The translations under genes and the position numbers were made by a program. The notes below the pieces were generated by a model. That model was not told the origin of the DNA. It searched no databases and worked only from the letters and a program-made list of their open reading frames with translations. From positions 372,001 to 436,000 of the forward strand of contig JAIXZW010000012.1 of assembly GCA_027489375.1 (NCBI GenBank): a stretch of DNA of 64,000 bases. Direction: 5' to 3'. Shown piece after piece: positions 43,367-52,962 of the stretch; position 1 is the stretch's first letter, and each line of letters opens with the position of its first letter. This stretch comes from Paracoccaceae bacterium (GTDB lineage: Bacteria; Pseudomonadota; Alphaproteobacteria; Rhodobacterales; Rhodobacteraceae).

Positions 43367-44734
43367 ATGCAGGACAAGCGAATGACGGGACGTAAGCGTT
43401 TCAAACTGGCCTTTGCCCTTCGGGCAAGCGTGGCTTTCTGCCTTGGCGTGATGCCTGCCGGACTTGCCCTCGCCCAATCCGAAGGCGGCCTGTTTGCGCC
43501 GCGCATCGTGATCAACGGTCAGATCGTGACGAATTACGAATTCGAACAGCGCGTGAAGTTCCTCTCGGCGCTCCGCGTGCCGGGCGATCCCGAAAAGGAA
43601 GCGACGGAAGGGCTGACTACGGACCGGCTGGGCGCGCAAGAGGCAAAGCGGCTCGAGATCAAGCTGACGGACAGCCAGATCGAAGATGGCATGCGCGAAT
43701 TCGCGGGGCGGGCGAACCTCGATGTTCCCGCTTTCGTCAAGGCGATCGGGGAAGAAGGGGTCGAGGCGGAAACCTTCCGCGATTTCGTTTCCGCCGGTCT
43801 GCTCTGGCGCGAGGTTGTGCGCAAGAAGTTCGGAAATGCGGTGCGGATTTCCGAGGTGCAGGTGGACCGCGCCATGGCGGAAGCGGCACGCAAGCCCGAC
43901 GTGAGGCTTCTGCTCTCGGAACTTGTCGTGCCGGTGCCGCAGGGGGCCGATCCGTCGGATGTTCTGGCCGAAGTCCGCGATTTGAAGGAAAACATCGCTG
44001 CCGAAGGCGGTTTCGCCAGTGCCGCACGCAAATATTCGGCCGCTCCCACGGCAGAACGTGGCGGACGGTTGGATTGGCTGACGCTTTCGAACCTGCCGCC
44101 GGCGATTACGGACGAATTGATCGGCCTGTCGCAGGGCGAGGTTTCGGACCCCATCGTGGTGCCGCAGGCTGTCGTGCTGTTCCAGTTGAACGGGTTGAGC
44201 GATCTCGAGACACCGCAGCCGACCGAAGTTAAGGTAAGCTATGCGCAATTCTCGCTGGCGCCCGAAGAGGAGGCGGCAACCGTCCTGTCACAGGCGGATG
44301 GCTGCGGCGACCTTTATCCGATGGCGCGTGACCTGCCTGCCGAACGGCTGAAGGTCACGGACGAAACCCCGATGGCGAGCGTTCCGCAGGATATCGGTCT
44401 TGCACTGGCGAAGCTGGACCCCGGAGAAGCCGTGCTGCGCGAGCGCGACGGTTACAGGGAAATCCTGATGCTCTGCCTGCGCAACGGCGTGATGGCGGAA
44501 CCCGAGGCAGGCCCGGCCGAGCCGCAGGCGGGCGACGATGCCGCCGCAGGCGGGACGCAGGCTGAGGCCGACGCGCCCAAACCCGAAGAAGGCGCTGCGG
44601 GCGAAGGCGAGCAGGTGAAGCGCGATCCGCTGCGCGAGACCGTGCGGGGACAGTTGGGCAATCGCCAGATCGCAGCCCTTGCCGACGCCTATATGGAAGA
44701 GCTTCGGTCGGAAGCGATCATCGAAACGCCGTGA
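43367..44734 (+). CDS. surA: Periplasmic chaperone/peptidyl-prolyl isomerase SurA
   Basis: Escorts outer-membrane barrels such as LptD. The 455-residue protein has a signal peptide (cleavage near LALAQ at ~37), a SurA N-terminal helical domain and a parvulin-like PPIase region (RLLLSELVVPVP ... AERGGRLDWLTLSNLPPAI). A low-complexity Ala/Glu segment (about 380-425) precedes the C-terminal helix. Start: ATG with GGGGCGG upstream; another ATG lies five codons on. Its TGA overlaps the pdxA GTG. Confidence 0.92.
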   Translation: MQDKRMTGRKRFKLAFALRASVAFCLGVMPAGLALAQSEGGLFAPRIVINGQIVTNYEFEQRVKFLSALRVPGDPEKEATEGLTTDRLGAQEAKRLEIKLTDSQIEDGMREFAGRANLDVPAFVKAIGEEGVEAETFRDFVSAGLLWREVVRKKFGNAVRISEVQVDRAMAEAARKPDVRLLLSELVVPVPQGADPSDVLAEVRDLKENIAAEGGFASAARKYSAAPTAERGGRLDWLTLSNLPPAITDELIGLSQGEVSDPIVVPQAVVLFQLNGLSDLETPQPTEVKVSYAQFSLAPEEEAATVLSQADGCGDLYPMARDLPAERLKVTDETPMASVPQDIGLALAKLDPGEAVLRERDGYREILMLCLRNGVMAEPEAGPAEPQAGDDAAAGGTQAEADAPKPEEGAAGEGEQVKRDPLRETVRGQLGNRQIAALADAYMEELRSEAIIETP

Positions 44735-45702
44735 CCTCGCCCGTTGCGCTGACCTGTGGCGATCCGGCGGGGATCGGGCCGGAAATCGCGGTCGCCGCGC
44801 GCAGGCTGCTGGGGGCCGAGGTGCCGTTCTTCTGGCTTGGCGATCCGCGCCACCTGCCTGCGGGCGCGGTCTGGACCGAGATTGCGCAGCCGTTTCAGGC
44901 GCTTGCCGTCGGGGCAGATACCCTGCCCGTCCTGCCCCATGCCTTTGCAGGGGGCGTGACCGCCGGCAAACCCGATCCGCGCCTTGCCCAAGGGATCATC
45001 GACGTCATCGCCCGTGCGGTTGCGCTGGTGCAGGCGGGCGAGGCTTCGGCCATCTGTACCGCGCCCATCTCCAAGAAGGTGTTGAAGGACGGGGCGGGTT
45101 TCGCCTTTCCCGGCCATACCGAGTTTCTGGCGCATCTGGGCGGGGTGGAGCGGGTGGTGATGATGCTCGCCTGTCCCGAATTGCGGGTGGTGCCGACGAC
45201 GATCCATGTGGCCTTGGCCGATGTGCCGCGCCTGCTGACGCCCGAGCTGCTGGAAGAGACGATCCGCATCACCGAGGCAGGGCTGCGCCGCGACCTCGGG
45301 CTCGCCCGCCCGCGCATCGCGGTGGCGGGGCTGAACCCCCATGCGGGCGAAGGCGGGTTGATGGGGCGCGAGGAGATGGAGTGGATCGCCCCCTTGGTCG
45401 AGCGGATGCGGGGCGAAGGCTTCGACCTGCACGGGCCGCTGCCGCCTGACACGATGTTCCATGCGCGGGCAAGGGCGGGCTATGACGTGGCGGTCTGCAT
45501 GTATCACGATCAGGCGCTGATCCCGATCAAGACCGTGGATTTCGACGGCGGGGTCAATGTGACGCTGGGGCTGCCGTTCATCCGCACCTCGCCCGATCAC
45601 GGCACGGCCTTTGACATTGCCGGACAGGGCATCGCCAAGCCGACAAGCCTTGTCGCGGCGCTGAGAATGGCGCAACAGATGGCAAGGGCGCGTCTGGGGT
45701 AA
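44731..45702 (+). CDS. pdxA: 4-hydroxythreonine-4-phosphate dehydrogenase
   Basis: NAD-dependent step in the DXP-dependent route to pyridoxal phosphate. The 323-residue protein has TCGDPAGIGPEI at the N terminus, metal-binding GHTEFL and the signature CMYHDQALIPIKT. It begins with GTG overlapping the surA stop (GTGA). The order surA-pdxA-rsmA is common in proteobacteria. Confidence 0.96.
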   Translation: MTSPVALTCGDPAGIGPEIAVAARRLLGAEVPFFWLGDPRHLPAGAVWTEIAQPFQALAVGADTLPVLPHAFAGGVTAGKPDPRLAQGIIDVIARAVALVQAGEASAICTAPISKKVLKDGAGFAFPGHTEFLAHLGGVERVVMMLACPELRVVPTTIHVALADVPRLLTPELLEETIRITEAGLRRDLGLARPRIAVAGLNPHAGEGGLMGREEMEWIAPLVERMRGEGFDLHGPLPPDTMFHARARAGYDVAVCMYHDQALIPIKTVDFDGGVNVTLGLPFIRTSPDHGTAFDIAGQGIAKPTSLVAALRMAQQMARARLG

Positions 45703-45705
45703 GCG

Positions 45706-45752
45706 CCGGGGGCCAGCCCCCGGACCCCCGGAGTATTTGCCGCAAGGATGAA
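45706..45752 (+). repeat. Dispersed intergenic element, copy E
   Basis: Hairpin CCGGGGGC/GCCCCCGG with a tight loop, then ACCCCCGGAGTATTTG and CCGCAAGGATGAACG. GAGTATTT replaces GGATATTT. It lies between pdxA and rsmA, hairpin side towards pdxA. Confidence 0.7.
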
Positions 45753-45765
45753 CGAGGGGACATTC

Positions 45766-46605
45766 ATGGCTGCGATCGACGGGCTTCCGCCGCTGCGCGA
45801 CGTGATCCGGACACATGATCTGGTCGCCAAGAAGCAGTTGGGACAGAACTTCCTGCTGGACCTGAACCTGACCGCCAAGATCGCGCGGGCTGCGGGCGAC
45901 CTGTCGGGCTGCGATGTGCTCGAGGTCGGGCCGGGACCGGGGGGGTTGACGCGGGGGCTGTTGGCCGAGGGCGCGCGGCGGGTGCTGGCGGTGGAGAAGG
46001 ACGCGCGCTGCCTGCCCGCTTTGGCCGAGATTTCGGCGGCTTATCCCGGAAAGCTTGATGTCATCAACGGCGACGCGCTTGAGGTGGATGTGCTGTCGCA
46101 TCTGACCCCGCCGATCCGTGTGGTGGCGAACCTGCCCTATAATGTCGGGACCGAATTGCTGATCCGCTGGCTGACGCCTGCGGTCTGGCCGCCCTTTTGG
46201 GAAAGCCTGACGCTGATGTTCCAGAAGGAAGTGGCCGAGCGGATCGTGGCGAAGCCGCGGACGGACCATTACGGGCGGCTGGCCCTGCTGGCGCAGTGGC
46301 GTTGCGATGCAAAGATCGTGCTGCATCTGCCGCCCGAGGCTTTTACCCCCGCGCCCAAGGTGCATTCGGCGGTGGTGCATCTGACGCGGCTGGCCGAACC
46401 GCGCTATCCGGCGGACGGGGCGGTGCTGTCGCGGATCACGGCGATGGCCTTCAACCAGCGGCGCAAGATGCTGCGCTCCTCGCTCAAGGGGATGGGGGCG
46501 GGGATCGAGGAAAAGCTGGTGGCGGCGGGGATTCCGCCCACCGCGCGGGCCGAGGAGATTTCGCTGGAGCAGTTCTGCGCCCTTGCGCGGATCGTGAAGG
46601 GGTGA
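45766..46605 (+). CDS. rsmA: 16S rRNA dimethyladenosine transferase (KsgA)
   Basis: Methylates two adenines at the 3' end of 16S rRNA. The 279-residue protein has [11 protein letters not shown], the SAM-binding [10 protein letters not shown] and the catalytic NLPYNVGTE. The ATG giving [10 protein letters not shown] follows GAGGGGAC by six bases, which favours it over one six codons upstream. Last gene of the lpt-surA-pdxA-rsmA run; a strong terminator follows. Confidence 0.96.
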   Translation: MAAIDGLPPLRDVIRTHDLVAKKQLGQNFLLDLNLTAKIARAAGDLSGCDVLEVGPGPGGLTRGLLAEGARRVLAVEKDARCLPALAEISAAYPGKLDVINGDALEVDVLSHLTPPIRVVANLPYNVGTELLIRWLTPAVWPPFWESLTLMFQKEVAERIVAKPRTDHYGRLALLAQWRCDAKIVLHLPPEAFTPAPKVHSAVVHLTRLAEPRYPADGAVLSRITAMAFNQRRKMLRSSLKGMGAGIEEKLVAAGIPPTARAEEISLEQFCALARIVKG

Positions 46606-46610
46606 TGGCA

Positions 46611-46638
46611 AAAGGCCGGACCTTGCGGTCCGGCCTTT
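46611..46638. terminator. Bidirectional intrinsic terminator
   Basis: A 12-bp perfect stem AAAGGCCGGACC/GGTCCGGCCTTT with a TTGC loop lies between the convergent rsmA and DUF4167 genes. A- and T-rich ends of the stem make it functional in either direction. Confidence 0.85.
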
Positions 46639-46660
46639 CTGCGGAAGGGTTAACCGAAGA

Positions 46661-47683
46661 TTACTCCGCCGCTTCCTGATTGCCGCCATCGCCACCCTCT
46701 TTCGGCTTTTCAGCCTTGGGCTTGCGCGGGGCGCGGGGCTTTTTCGGTGCGGCCTCTTGGGCAGCGGGTGCTGCGGGTGCGGCCTGCGCTGCGGGCGCAT
46801 CGAAGAGGGCGGGCTGTTCGGGCGCGGGACGCTCTTCGGCGGCGACCGCCGGACGCTGGTCTTCGCGGGGGCGGTCATCGCGGCGCTCTTCACGAGGACG
46901 ATCATCGCGGCGCTCTTCGCGGGGACGGTCGTCACGCGGGCGGTCACGGTTCTGGTCGCGGTTCTGGTCGCGCGGGCGGTCGTCGCGGTTCTGGTCGCGC
47001 GGGCGGTCCTGACGCGGCTGGTTGTTATCGTTTTGTTGAGGACTTTGGCGATCTTCGCGCGGGCGGTCGTCGCGGCGGCGGAATTCGCCACGGTCGCGGC
47101 GTTCGTTACCTTGGCGTTCGTTGCGTTCGCCCTGCGGCCGATCATTCTGCCGGTCGTTCTGCCGATCATTCTGGCGGTCGTCGCGGCGCTGCTGGTAGGG
47201 GCGCGCTTCGGGCGTTTCGACGAGGTTCGCGTCACCTTCGGCCACGTAATCGGCGGCGGGGGCGCGGTCGTCATCCGGGCGGTCGTCGCGCTGGTCGCGG
47301 TAATCGCGGTTGTCGTTGCGGTCGCGCCATCCGTCACGGTCGCGGTTTCCGTTCCCGCCGTTGCCGTTCTGGTTATAGCCCTGCCCGCCGCCCTGCTGGC
47401 CCTGCTGGCGCTGGCGCTCTTCCTGTTCGGCGGCCATTTCGCGCTGCGCCTCGCCCAGCATGCGGGTGTAATGTTCGGCGTGCTGGAGGAAGTTCTCGGC
47501 GGCCACACGGTCGTTCGAAAGCTGCGCGTCACGGGCGAGGAGCTGATACTTCTCGATGATCTGCTGCGGCGTGCCGCGCACCTTGCCTTCGGGGCCGGAG
47601 CTTTCGAAGACGCGGTTGATGATGTTGCCGAGGGTGCGCGGGCGGTTCGCCTTGGAACGCGAGCGGGACTTGGAAGATCTCAT
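46661..47683 (-). CDS. DUF4167 protein with long Arg/Asp-rich repeat tail
   Basis: A 340-residue protein. The first ~75 residues form the DUF4167 domain (NRPRTLGNIINRVFESSG ... RVAAENFLQHAEHY). The rest is disordered and made of charged repeats: RQNDRQND, RDQNRD and RPREERRDD units, then Ala/Pro and Lys-rich ends. A basic/acidic repeat tail suggests RNA or ribosome contact, but no function is established. The DNA in 46850-47180 is a set of short direct repeats. The ATG giving MRSSKSRSRSK was chosen over a longer frame. Confidence 0.88.
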   Translation of the reverse strand: MRSSKSRSRSKANRPRTLGNIINRVFESSGPEGKVRGTPQQIIEKYQLLARDAQLSNDRVAAENFLQHAEHYTRMLGEAQREMAAEQEERQRQQGQQGGGQGYNQNGNGGNGNRDRDGWRDRNDNRDYRDQRDDRPDDDRAPAADYVAEGDANLVETPEARPYQQRRDDRQNDRQNDRQNDRPQGERNERQGNERRDRGEFRRRDDRPREDRQSPQQNDNNQPRQDRPRDQNRDDRPRDQNRDQNRDRPRDDRPREERRDDRPREERRDDRPREDQRPAVAAEERPAPEQPALFDAPAAQAAPAAPAAQEAAPKKPRAPRKPKAEKPKEGGDGGNQEAAE

Positions 47684-47932
47684 CTTGTCCTTTGGTCCAG
47701 ATGACCTGGCTTTCTGCGAACGCCGTTGCAGGCTGGCTTTGCGGGCCGTGGCGTTACGAGCATGTCTGGCATAATCCGTGCGGGGGAGCCTTCGCCCTGC
47801 CCCGTCACGTGGATTTGAGTAAGCATTGCTTGGCGCGAATGACAAGGGGAAAGTTTGCAAACGGGCGCAGCGCGCTGCAATTTGCCGCCGGAATAAAGGG
47901 CCTGTGGCGAATTTCCCGCAAGGCGGCGCGGG

Positions 47933-48787
47933 TCAGACGGTACCGCAGCCGATGTCGTCCTGCGGCTTGCGCGCAAAGACGACGCGGTCGCGCCCGTCGA
48001 GGTCGGGCAGGATGCGGAGATCGGTCAAGCCCTGTGCGGCGAAGAGCGCCGAGACGGCCGCACCTTGGGTCGGGCCGATTTCGACGATGAGGCGGCCTTG
48101 GGGCATGAGGCGGGCGGGGGCACCGCGGGCAATGGCGCGATAGGCGTCGAGCCCGTCGCCTTCGGGCGTCAGGGCGCGGCGGGGTTCGCGCTGCACCTCG
48201 GGCGAGAGGGCGGGCATTTCCTCGGCGGCGATGTAGGGCGGGTTCGAGACGATCAGATCGAAGCGGCCCGTGACGGCAGAGAACCAGTCGGAAAGGAGGA
48301 AGCGCGCGCGAGGGGACAGGCCGAGGGTGGACGCGTTGCCCGTGGCCACGTCGAGCGTGGCGGGGTGGATGTCGGTGCCGGTGCCGGTGGCCATCGGCAT
48401 TCCGGCAAGGCAGGAGAGCAGGATGCAGCCCGTTCCGGTGCCGAGGTCGAGCAGTTTGAGGAAGGGTTCGGACAGCGCCGCCTGCACGAGGATTTCGGTT
48501 TCGGGGCGCGGGTCGAGCGTGTCGGGTGTCACGCGGAACGACCGGCCCCAGAACAGGCGGGTTCCGGTGATGTGGCTGACGGGTTCGCGGGCGGTGCGGC
48601 GGGTGATCGCGGCGTCATATGCGGCGGCGGCTTCGGGCGTCAGCGGGTCGGCAAGGTGCAGGGTCAGGCGGTCGGGCGCGATGCCTGCGGCAAAGCACAG
48701 AAGCGCGCGGGCATCGCGGGGAGCATCGGGGACACCTGCGGCGGCAAGGCGGGGGATCGCGGCACGCAGGGCTTCGTTGCCGGTCAT
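47933..48787 (-). CDS. prmC: Release factor glutamine methyltransferase
   Basis: Methylates the Gln of the GGQ motif in RF1/RF2. The 284-residue protein has a helical N domain, the SAM loop [13 protein letters not shown] and the catalytic NPPYIA. Start overlaps the prfA stop (ATGA), the usual prfA-prmC pair. Confidence 0.96.
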   Translation of the reverse strand: MTGNEALRAAIPRLAAAGVPDAPRDARALLCFAAGIAPDRLTLHLADPLTPEAAAAYDAAITRRTAREPVSHITGTRLFWGRSFRVTPDTLDPRPETEILVQAALSEPFLKLLDLGTGTGCILLSCLAGMPMATGTGTDIHPATLDVATGNASTLGLSPRARFLLSDWFSAVTGRFDLIVSNPPYIAAEEMPALSPEVQREPRRALTPEGDGLDAYRAIARGAPARLMPQGRLIVEIGPTQGAAVSALFAAQGLTDLRILPDLDGRDRVVFARKPQDDIGCGTV

Positions 48788-49842
48788 GCGCCTTCCATCT
48801 CGGCCAGTTTTTCGGCCTGGTCATGGGCGACGAGGGCGTCGATCACGGGGTCGAGGTCGCCCTGCATCACCTGTCCCAGCGAATAGAGGGTCAGGTTGAT
48901 GCGGTGGTCGGTCATGCGCCCTTGAGGGAAGTTGTAGGTGCGGATGCGTTCGGACCGGTCGCCCGACCCCACCTGCGACTTCCGCTCGGCGGCGCGTTCG
49001 TTGGCTTGGCGTTCACGCTCCATCTCGTAAAGCCGTGCGCGGAGCACCTGCATGGCGATGGCGCGGTTCTGGTGCTGCGATTTCTCGGAGGAGGTGACGA
49101 TGATCCCCGTGGGGATATGGGTGATGCGCACGGCGGAGTCGGTGGTGTTGACGTGCTGTCCCCCTGCCCCGCTGGCGCGCATCGTGTCGATGCGGATATC
49201 GGCGGCGGGGATGTCGATGTCGACCTCCGCCGCCTCGGGCAGCACGGCCACGGTGGCGGCCGAGGTGTGGACGCGGCCCTGCGCTTCGGTTTCCGGCACG
49301 CGCTGGACGCGGTGGACGCCGGATTCGAATTTCAGTTTGGCAAAGACCCCTTCACCCTGCACATGGGCGGTGACTTCCTTGATCCCGCCGAGTTCGGAGA
49401 ATTGCTGCTCGAGGATCTCGAAGCGCCAGCCCTGTTTTTCGGCGTAGCGTTGATACATGCGCAGCAGGTCGGCGGCGAAAAGCGCCGCCTCGTCCCCGCC
49501 GGTGCCGGGGCGGATTTCGAGGATGGCGGGGCGGGCATCGGCGGCGTCCTTGGGCAGAAGCGCCACGCGCAATTGCTGTTCGAGGTCGGGGATGAGCGCC
49601 TTGAGGCGGGGGATTTCATCCTCGGCCAGCGCCTTCATCTCGGGGTCCGTCAGCATCGCCTCGGCGTCCGACAGGTCCGAAAGCGCGCGGGTATAGGCGG
49701 CGATGTCGTCGGCCACGGGTTTGAGGTTCGAGTATTCGCGCGAGATTTCCGCAATCTCGGCCGGAGCCGCGCCTGCGTTGAGGCGGGCTTCGAGATATTC
49801 GAAGCGCTGGGTGATCTGGGCGAGTTTGTCGAGCGGAACCAT
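48784..49842 (-). CDS. prfA: Peptide chain release factor 1
   Basis: RF1 recognises UAA and UAG. The 352-residue protein has the catalytic GGQ ([10 protein letters not shown]), the N-terminal coiled-coil domain and the [10 protein letters not shown] tail. The [19 protein letters not shown] start is typical. It is translationally coupled to prmC, its modifying enzyme. Confidence 0.97.
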   Translation of the reverse strand: MVPLDKLAQITQRFEYLEARLNAGAAPAEIAEISREYSNLKPVADDIAAYTRALSDLSDAEAMLTDPEMKALAEDEIPRLKALIPDLEQQLRVALLPKDAADARPAILEIRPGTGGDEAALFAADLLRMYQRYAEKQGWRFEILEQQFSELGGIKEVTAHVQGEGVFAKLKFESGVHRVQRVPETEAQGRVHTSAATVAVLPEAAEVDIDIPAADIRIDTMRASGAGGQHVNTTDSAVRITHIPTGIIVTSSEKSQHQNRAIAMQVLRARLYEMERERQANERAAERKSQVGSGDRSERIRTYNFPQGRMTDHRINLTLYSLGQVMQGDLDPVIDALVAHDQAEKLAEMEGA

Positions 49843-49915
49843 GTGGGGGGTTTGGCGCAGGGTTGCGGGCCGGTCAAGGGCGGATGGGTGGGGGGCGTAT
49901 CGGGGCCAAGGAGGA

Positions 49916-50398
49916 TCAGGGGTTCGTCAACCGGTCGAGCCAGTCCGACAGGCGGGCCGCGTTCACGCCCATGTCGTCGCCGCCGAAGCGCAGGCGGGCG
50001 AAGAGGTCGAGGCGGGTGCCGCCCGTCTGTGCGGCCGTCTGCGCGGCCGTCTGCGCGGTGGTGTAGTCGGGAAAGCCCCAAAGGCGGCTGCGGGTGATCC
50101 ATGTGATGCGCCCCGCTTCCGCCGATCCGGCAAGGCGCGTGGTGCGGGGGGTGGCAAGTGCGATGGCGTCGAGGCGGGCCAGAAGCGCCTTGGCGGGTTC
50201 GGGGCTGAGGCAGGCGGCGGTGGCGCTGCCGCGCTGCTTGTGGGCGGTGCAATCCGCCGGCGCATCCGTGGCAAGGGCGATGTGCCAGCGGGCGGGGTCG
50301 GACGGGGCGAGGCGGACGTAGAGCGCAAAGCCAACGGGAATGACCAGAAGGACGAGGAAAACCATTGCGATCATTCCAGCACCCCTGCCCCGTGCCAT
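49916..50398 (-). CDS. DUF1499 family protein
   Basis: A 160-residue protein with one N-terminal membrane helix ([20 protein letters not shown]) and a DUF1499 domain ending in [15 protein letters not shown] ... [21 protein letters not shown]. The repeat TAAQTAAQT in the middle reflects an in-frame repeat of about nine bases. Function unknown. The ATG was chosen over a TTG two codons upstream. It starts two bases after the speB stop, so the two form an operon. Confidence 0.85.
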   Translation of the reverse strand: MARGRGAGMIAMVFLVLLVIPVGFALYVRLAPSDPARWHIALATDAPADCTAHKQRGSATAACLSPEPAKALLARLDAIALATPRTTRLAGSAEAGRITWITRSRLWGFPDYTTAQTAAQTAAQTGGTRLDLFARLRFGGDDMGVNAARLSDWLDRLTNP

Positions 50399-50400
50399 GC

Positions 50401-51366
50401 TCAACGCTGCGTCCGCGCCCAGTGGTAAAGGCAGATCAGCTCATAGGCGACATGCGCGCCTGCGACAGCGGTGATGCCCGCGGGGTCGTAGGGGGGCGAG
50501 ACTTCGACCACATCGCCACCCACAAGGTTGATGCCCGCAAGGTCGCGCAGACAGGCCGCCGCCTGCCAGCTTGCCAGCCCGCCCCAGACCGGCGTGCCGG
50601 TGCCGGGCGCAAAGGCGGGGTCGAGCGCGTCGATGTCGAAGGTGAGGTAAGTGGCGGCGTCGCCCACGATATCCTTGGCGAGTGCGGTGACATAAGCCGC
50701 GCCTTTTTCGTGGAGTTCGCGGGCGGTGACGACGTTGAAGCCGCAGTAATCCTCGGTCGTCGTGCGGATGCCGATCTGGACAGAGCGGGCAGGATCGACG
50801 AGGCCCTGCTTGACCGCCTTGTACATGAAGGTGCCGTGGTCGATGCGGGTCATGTCGTCATCGACCCAAAGGTCGGAATGGGCATCGAAATGGATCACCG
50901 AAAGGGGGCCGAACTTGGCGGCATAGGCGCGCAGGATCGGCAGGGTGATGAAATGGTCGCCGCCCAGCGTGATGCTGCCCGCGCCCGCGTTCAGGATGCC
51001 CGCGATATGGGCGGTGAGCGTGTCGGGGAAATCGGCGGTCTTGGCATAGTCGAAGGCGACATCGCCGTAATCGACGATATCCATATCGTCCAGCGGGTTG
51101 GTCGGCCAGCCATGCGGCGGGTCATAGGGCTGGAGGGTCGACGCCTCGCGGATCGCGCGGGGGCCGAAGCGGGTGCCGGTGCGGTGCGTCACCGCCTGAT
51201 CGAAAGGCACGCCGGTGATGGCGAGGGCGACGCCGCTCAGGTCTTTCGTATACCGGCGGCGGAGGAAGGAGGTCGCGCCACCGAAGGCGTTTTCAAAGGA
51301 AAGGCCACGGTTCGTGCGGCTGGTGAAGGCCGTATCGACCTGCGTCTTGGCGTCTTCGAGGGCCAT
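50401..51366 (-). CDS. speB: Agmatinase / ureohydrolase-family protein
   Basis: Mn-dependent hydrolase of the arginase superfamily. The 321-residue protein has the metal motifs GGDHFITLP, HFDAHSDLW and TFDIDALDPAFAPGTGTP. Agmatine to putrescine and urea is the most likely reaction. Guanidinobutyrase or guanidine hydrolase in the same family cannot be excluded from sequence alone. A long leader with a hairpin precedes it. DUF1499 follows. Confidence 0.9.
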   Translation of the reverse strand: MALEDAKTQVDTAFTSRTNRGLSFENAFGGATSFLRRRYTKDLSGVALAITGVPFDQAVTHRTGTRFGPRAIREASTLQPYDPPHGWPTNPLDDMDIVDYGDVAFDYAKTADFPDTLTAHIAGILNAGAGSITLGGDHFITLPILRAYAAKFGPLSVIHFDAHSDLWVDDDMTRIDHGTFMYKAVKQGLVDPARSVQIGIRTTTEDYCGFNVVTARELHEKGAAYVTALAKDIVGDAATYLTFDIDALDPAFAPGTGTPVWGGLASWQAAACLRDLAGINLVGGDVVEVSPPYDPAGITAVAGAHVAYELICLYHWARTQR

Positions 51367-51389
51367 GAGGGGAGTTCCGTATCGGTCTA

Positions 51390-51417
51390 GCGGCGTCGTT
51401 CATATCCGAGACGCCGC
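51390..51417 (-). other. Hairpin in the speB leader
   Basis: GCGGCGTC and GACGCCGC flank a 12-base loop, 24-51 bases before the speB start. Could affect translation. No known leader family is matched. Confidence 0.4.
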
Positions 51418-51501
51418 GGATCGGTTGCGGCGAGGGGAACAGGACGCGGCGCGGGAGTCAAGCGCGCCCCTTGCGTTAACCACGAAGGCGGGGCGCGAAT
51501 A

Positions 51502-51519
51502 GTGCATTCGGGAATGCAC
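51502..51519. promoter_or_regulatory. Perfect 18-bp inverted repeat upstream of speB
   Basis: GTGCATTC and GAATGCAC flank GG. It has the form of a dimeric repressor site. The regulator is not recognised. It lies about 135-150 bases before the speB start. Confidence 0.5.
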
Positions 51520-51629
51520 ACCCGATGCAGACGCGGGAGCGCAGAAGTTAACGGCGGGTTAGGAATTGACGGGGCTGACAGGCCCGACATCGCCACGGGT
51601 CGGGGCGCAAGCCGTAGCCGAACAGGCGG

Positions 51630-51701
51630 CTTCCTCTCGCCAGAAATATCCTCGGGGGGAGGCGCCCCCCTTGGGGCGCCGTGGGGGGCAGACAGCCCCC
51701 C
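51630..51701 (-). repeat. Dispersed intergenic element, copy F
   Basis: Read on the minus strand: GGGGGGC/GCCCCCC hairpin with loop TGTCT, a second hairpin GGCGCCCC/GGGGCGCC, then CCCCCCGAGGATATTTC and a purine-rich GAGAGGAAG. It has the same two-hairpin form as copy A. It lies after the M20 gene and about 260 bases before speB. Confidence 0.7.
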
Positions 51702-51736
51702 TGCGCGGGTGGGGCCGGTGCCGCCCCCTGCCCCGA

Positions 51737-52900
51737 TCAGGCCAGAGGCTGGGCGCGTTCCACCAGACGGGCGAAGAAGCTTGCGCCGATGGGGGCGGCC
51801 TCGTCGTTGAAGTCATAGGCGGGGTGGTGCAGGCCCGCGCCCGGTCCGGTGCCGAGGAAGAGATAGGCGCCGGGGCGGGCTTCGAGCATGTAGGAGAAGT
51901 CTTCCGATCCCATCTCGCGGTTTGCATCGACGTCGACGGCATCCGCTCCTGCCACCTCGGCGGCGACGTCGGCGGCGAAGCGGGCTTCGGCCTCGTGGTT
52001 CACCGTGGCGGGGTAGCCCCAGTCGTAGTGGATGTCGGCGCGGACGTTATAGGCGCTCGCATGGCCTTCGACGATTTCGTAGAAGCGGCGTTTCAGCAGG
52101 GCGCGGACCTGCGGGTCGAAGGCGCGGATCGTGGCCTGGAACATCGCGGTTTCCGGCACGATGTTCGAGGCGGTGCCAGTGTGGATCTGCGTCACGGAGA
52201 TCACCGCCTCGTCCAGCGCATAGACGTTGCGGGGGATGATGGTCTGGATCGCCTGCACCATGCCCACCACGGCGACCACGGGGTCGATGCATTCATGCGG
52301 GGTCGCGCCATGCCCGCCCTTGCCCGTGATGTTGACCGTGGCCGTATCGACCGAAGCCATCAGCGCGCCGGTCGTGGTGTGGAAATGGCCGAAGGGGACG
52401 TTGGGGGCATTGTGGATGCCGTAGACGGTGCCGATGCCGAAACGCTCCATCGCGCCCTCTTGCACCATGACCTGACCGCCGCCGCCATCCTCTTCCGCCG
52501 GCTGGAAGAGAAGCGCCACGCGGCCCGAAAAGCGGCGCGTCTCGCACAGGTATTTGGCGGCACCGAGCAGCATGGTGACATGGCCGTCATGGCCGCAGGC
52601 GTGCATCTTGCCCGGGATGGTCGAGGCGTGTTCCGCCCCGGTGATCTCGTGGATCGGGAGCGCGTCCATATCGGCGCGCAGGCCGATGGTCGGGCCATCG
52701 CCCTGCCCCTTGATGATGGCGACAAGGCCGGTCTTGGCGATGCCCTGATGGATTTCATCCACCCCCATCTCGCGCAGGCGGTCGGCGATGAAGGCGGCGG
52801 TGGCGTGGCAGTCGAAGCCAAGCTCGGGGTTGCGGTGCAGATGCTGACGCCAGCCCTTCATTTCGCCGGCATAGGCTGCGATACGGTTGAGAACGGGCAT
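51737..52900 (-). CDS. M20 family amidohydrolase (hippurate hydrolase-like)
   Basis: A 387-residue zinc amidohydrolase. Signature segments: HRNPELGF, GLRADMDALPI, KMHACGHDGHVTMLLGAA (metal His/Asp), FQPAEEDGGGG (Glu) and TGKGGHGATPHE in the dimer domain. Such enzymes cut N-acyl amino acids or related amides; the exact substrate is unknown. The ATG giving MPVLNRIAAYA was chosen. It lies on the same strand as speB, separated by a copy of the dispersed element. Divergent from mazG. Confidence 0.9.
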   Translation of the reverse strand: MPVLNRIAAYAGEMKGWRQHLHRNPELGFDCHATAAFIADRLREMGVDEIHQGIAKTGLVAIIKGQGDGPTIGLRADMDALPIHEITGAEHASTIPGKMHACGHDGHVTMLLGAAKYLCETRRFSGRVALLFQPAEEDGGGGQVMVQEGAMERFGIGTVYGIHNAPNVPFGHFHTTTGALMASVDTATVNITGKGGHGATPHECIDPVVAVVGMVQAIQTIIPRNVYALDEAVISVTQIHTGTASNIVPETAMFQATIRAFDPQVRALLKRRFYEIVEGHASAYNVRADIHYDWGYPATVNHEAEARFAADVAAEVAGADAVDVDANREMGSEDFSYMLEARPGAYLFLGTGPGAGLHHPAYDFNDEAAPIGASFFARLVERAQPLA

Positions 52901-52962
52901 CGGAGCTTCCTTTCGGGTCGCGGTTCGGTGTTTGATCAAATCGCAAAAGCACGGAGGCTGCA

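Larger units (their letters stand above)
51367..51736. other. Long leader/intergenic region before speB
   Basis: No gene is supported. Next to the speB ATG is a G/C hairpin; further out is an 18-bp palindrome; the far end holds copy F of the dispersed element. A TTGACT (minus strand, 51455-51460) about 90 bases before the ATG could be a -35, with a poor -10. I cannot match the leader to a known riboswitch. Confidence 0.55.

Noticed and set aside
46850..47180. CRISPR-like array
   Set aside because: The repeats are short, imperfect and in frame with a coding region; no spacers of constant length and no cas genes.
44689..47532. A 947-codon minus-strand open frame across pdxA, rsmA and DUF4167
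   Set aside because: Antisense or out-of-frame to genes with strong family motifs; low-complexity Thr/Ala/Arg composition with no domain.
51387..51810. Short open frames on both strands in the speB upstream region
   Set aside because: No ribosome sites, Arg/Pro/Gly-rich products, and they run over palindromes and the dispersed element.
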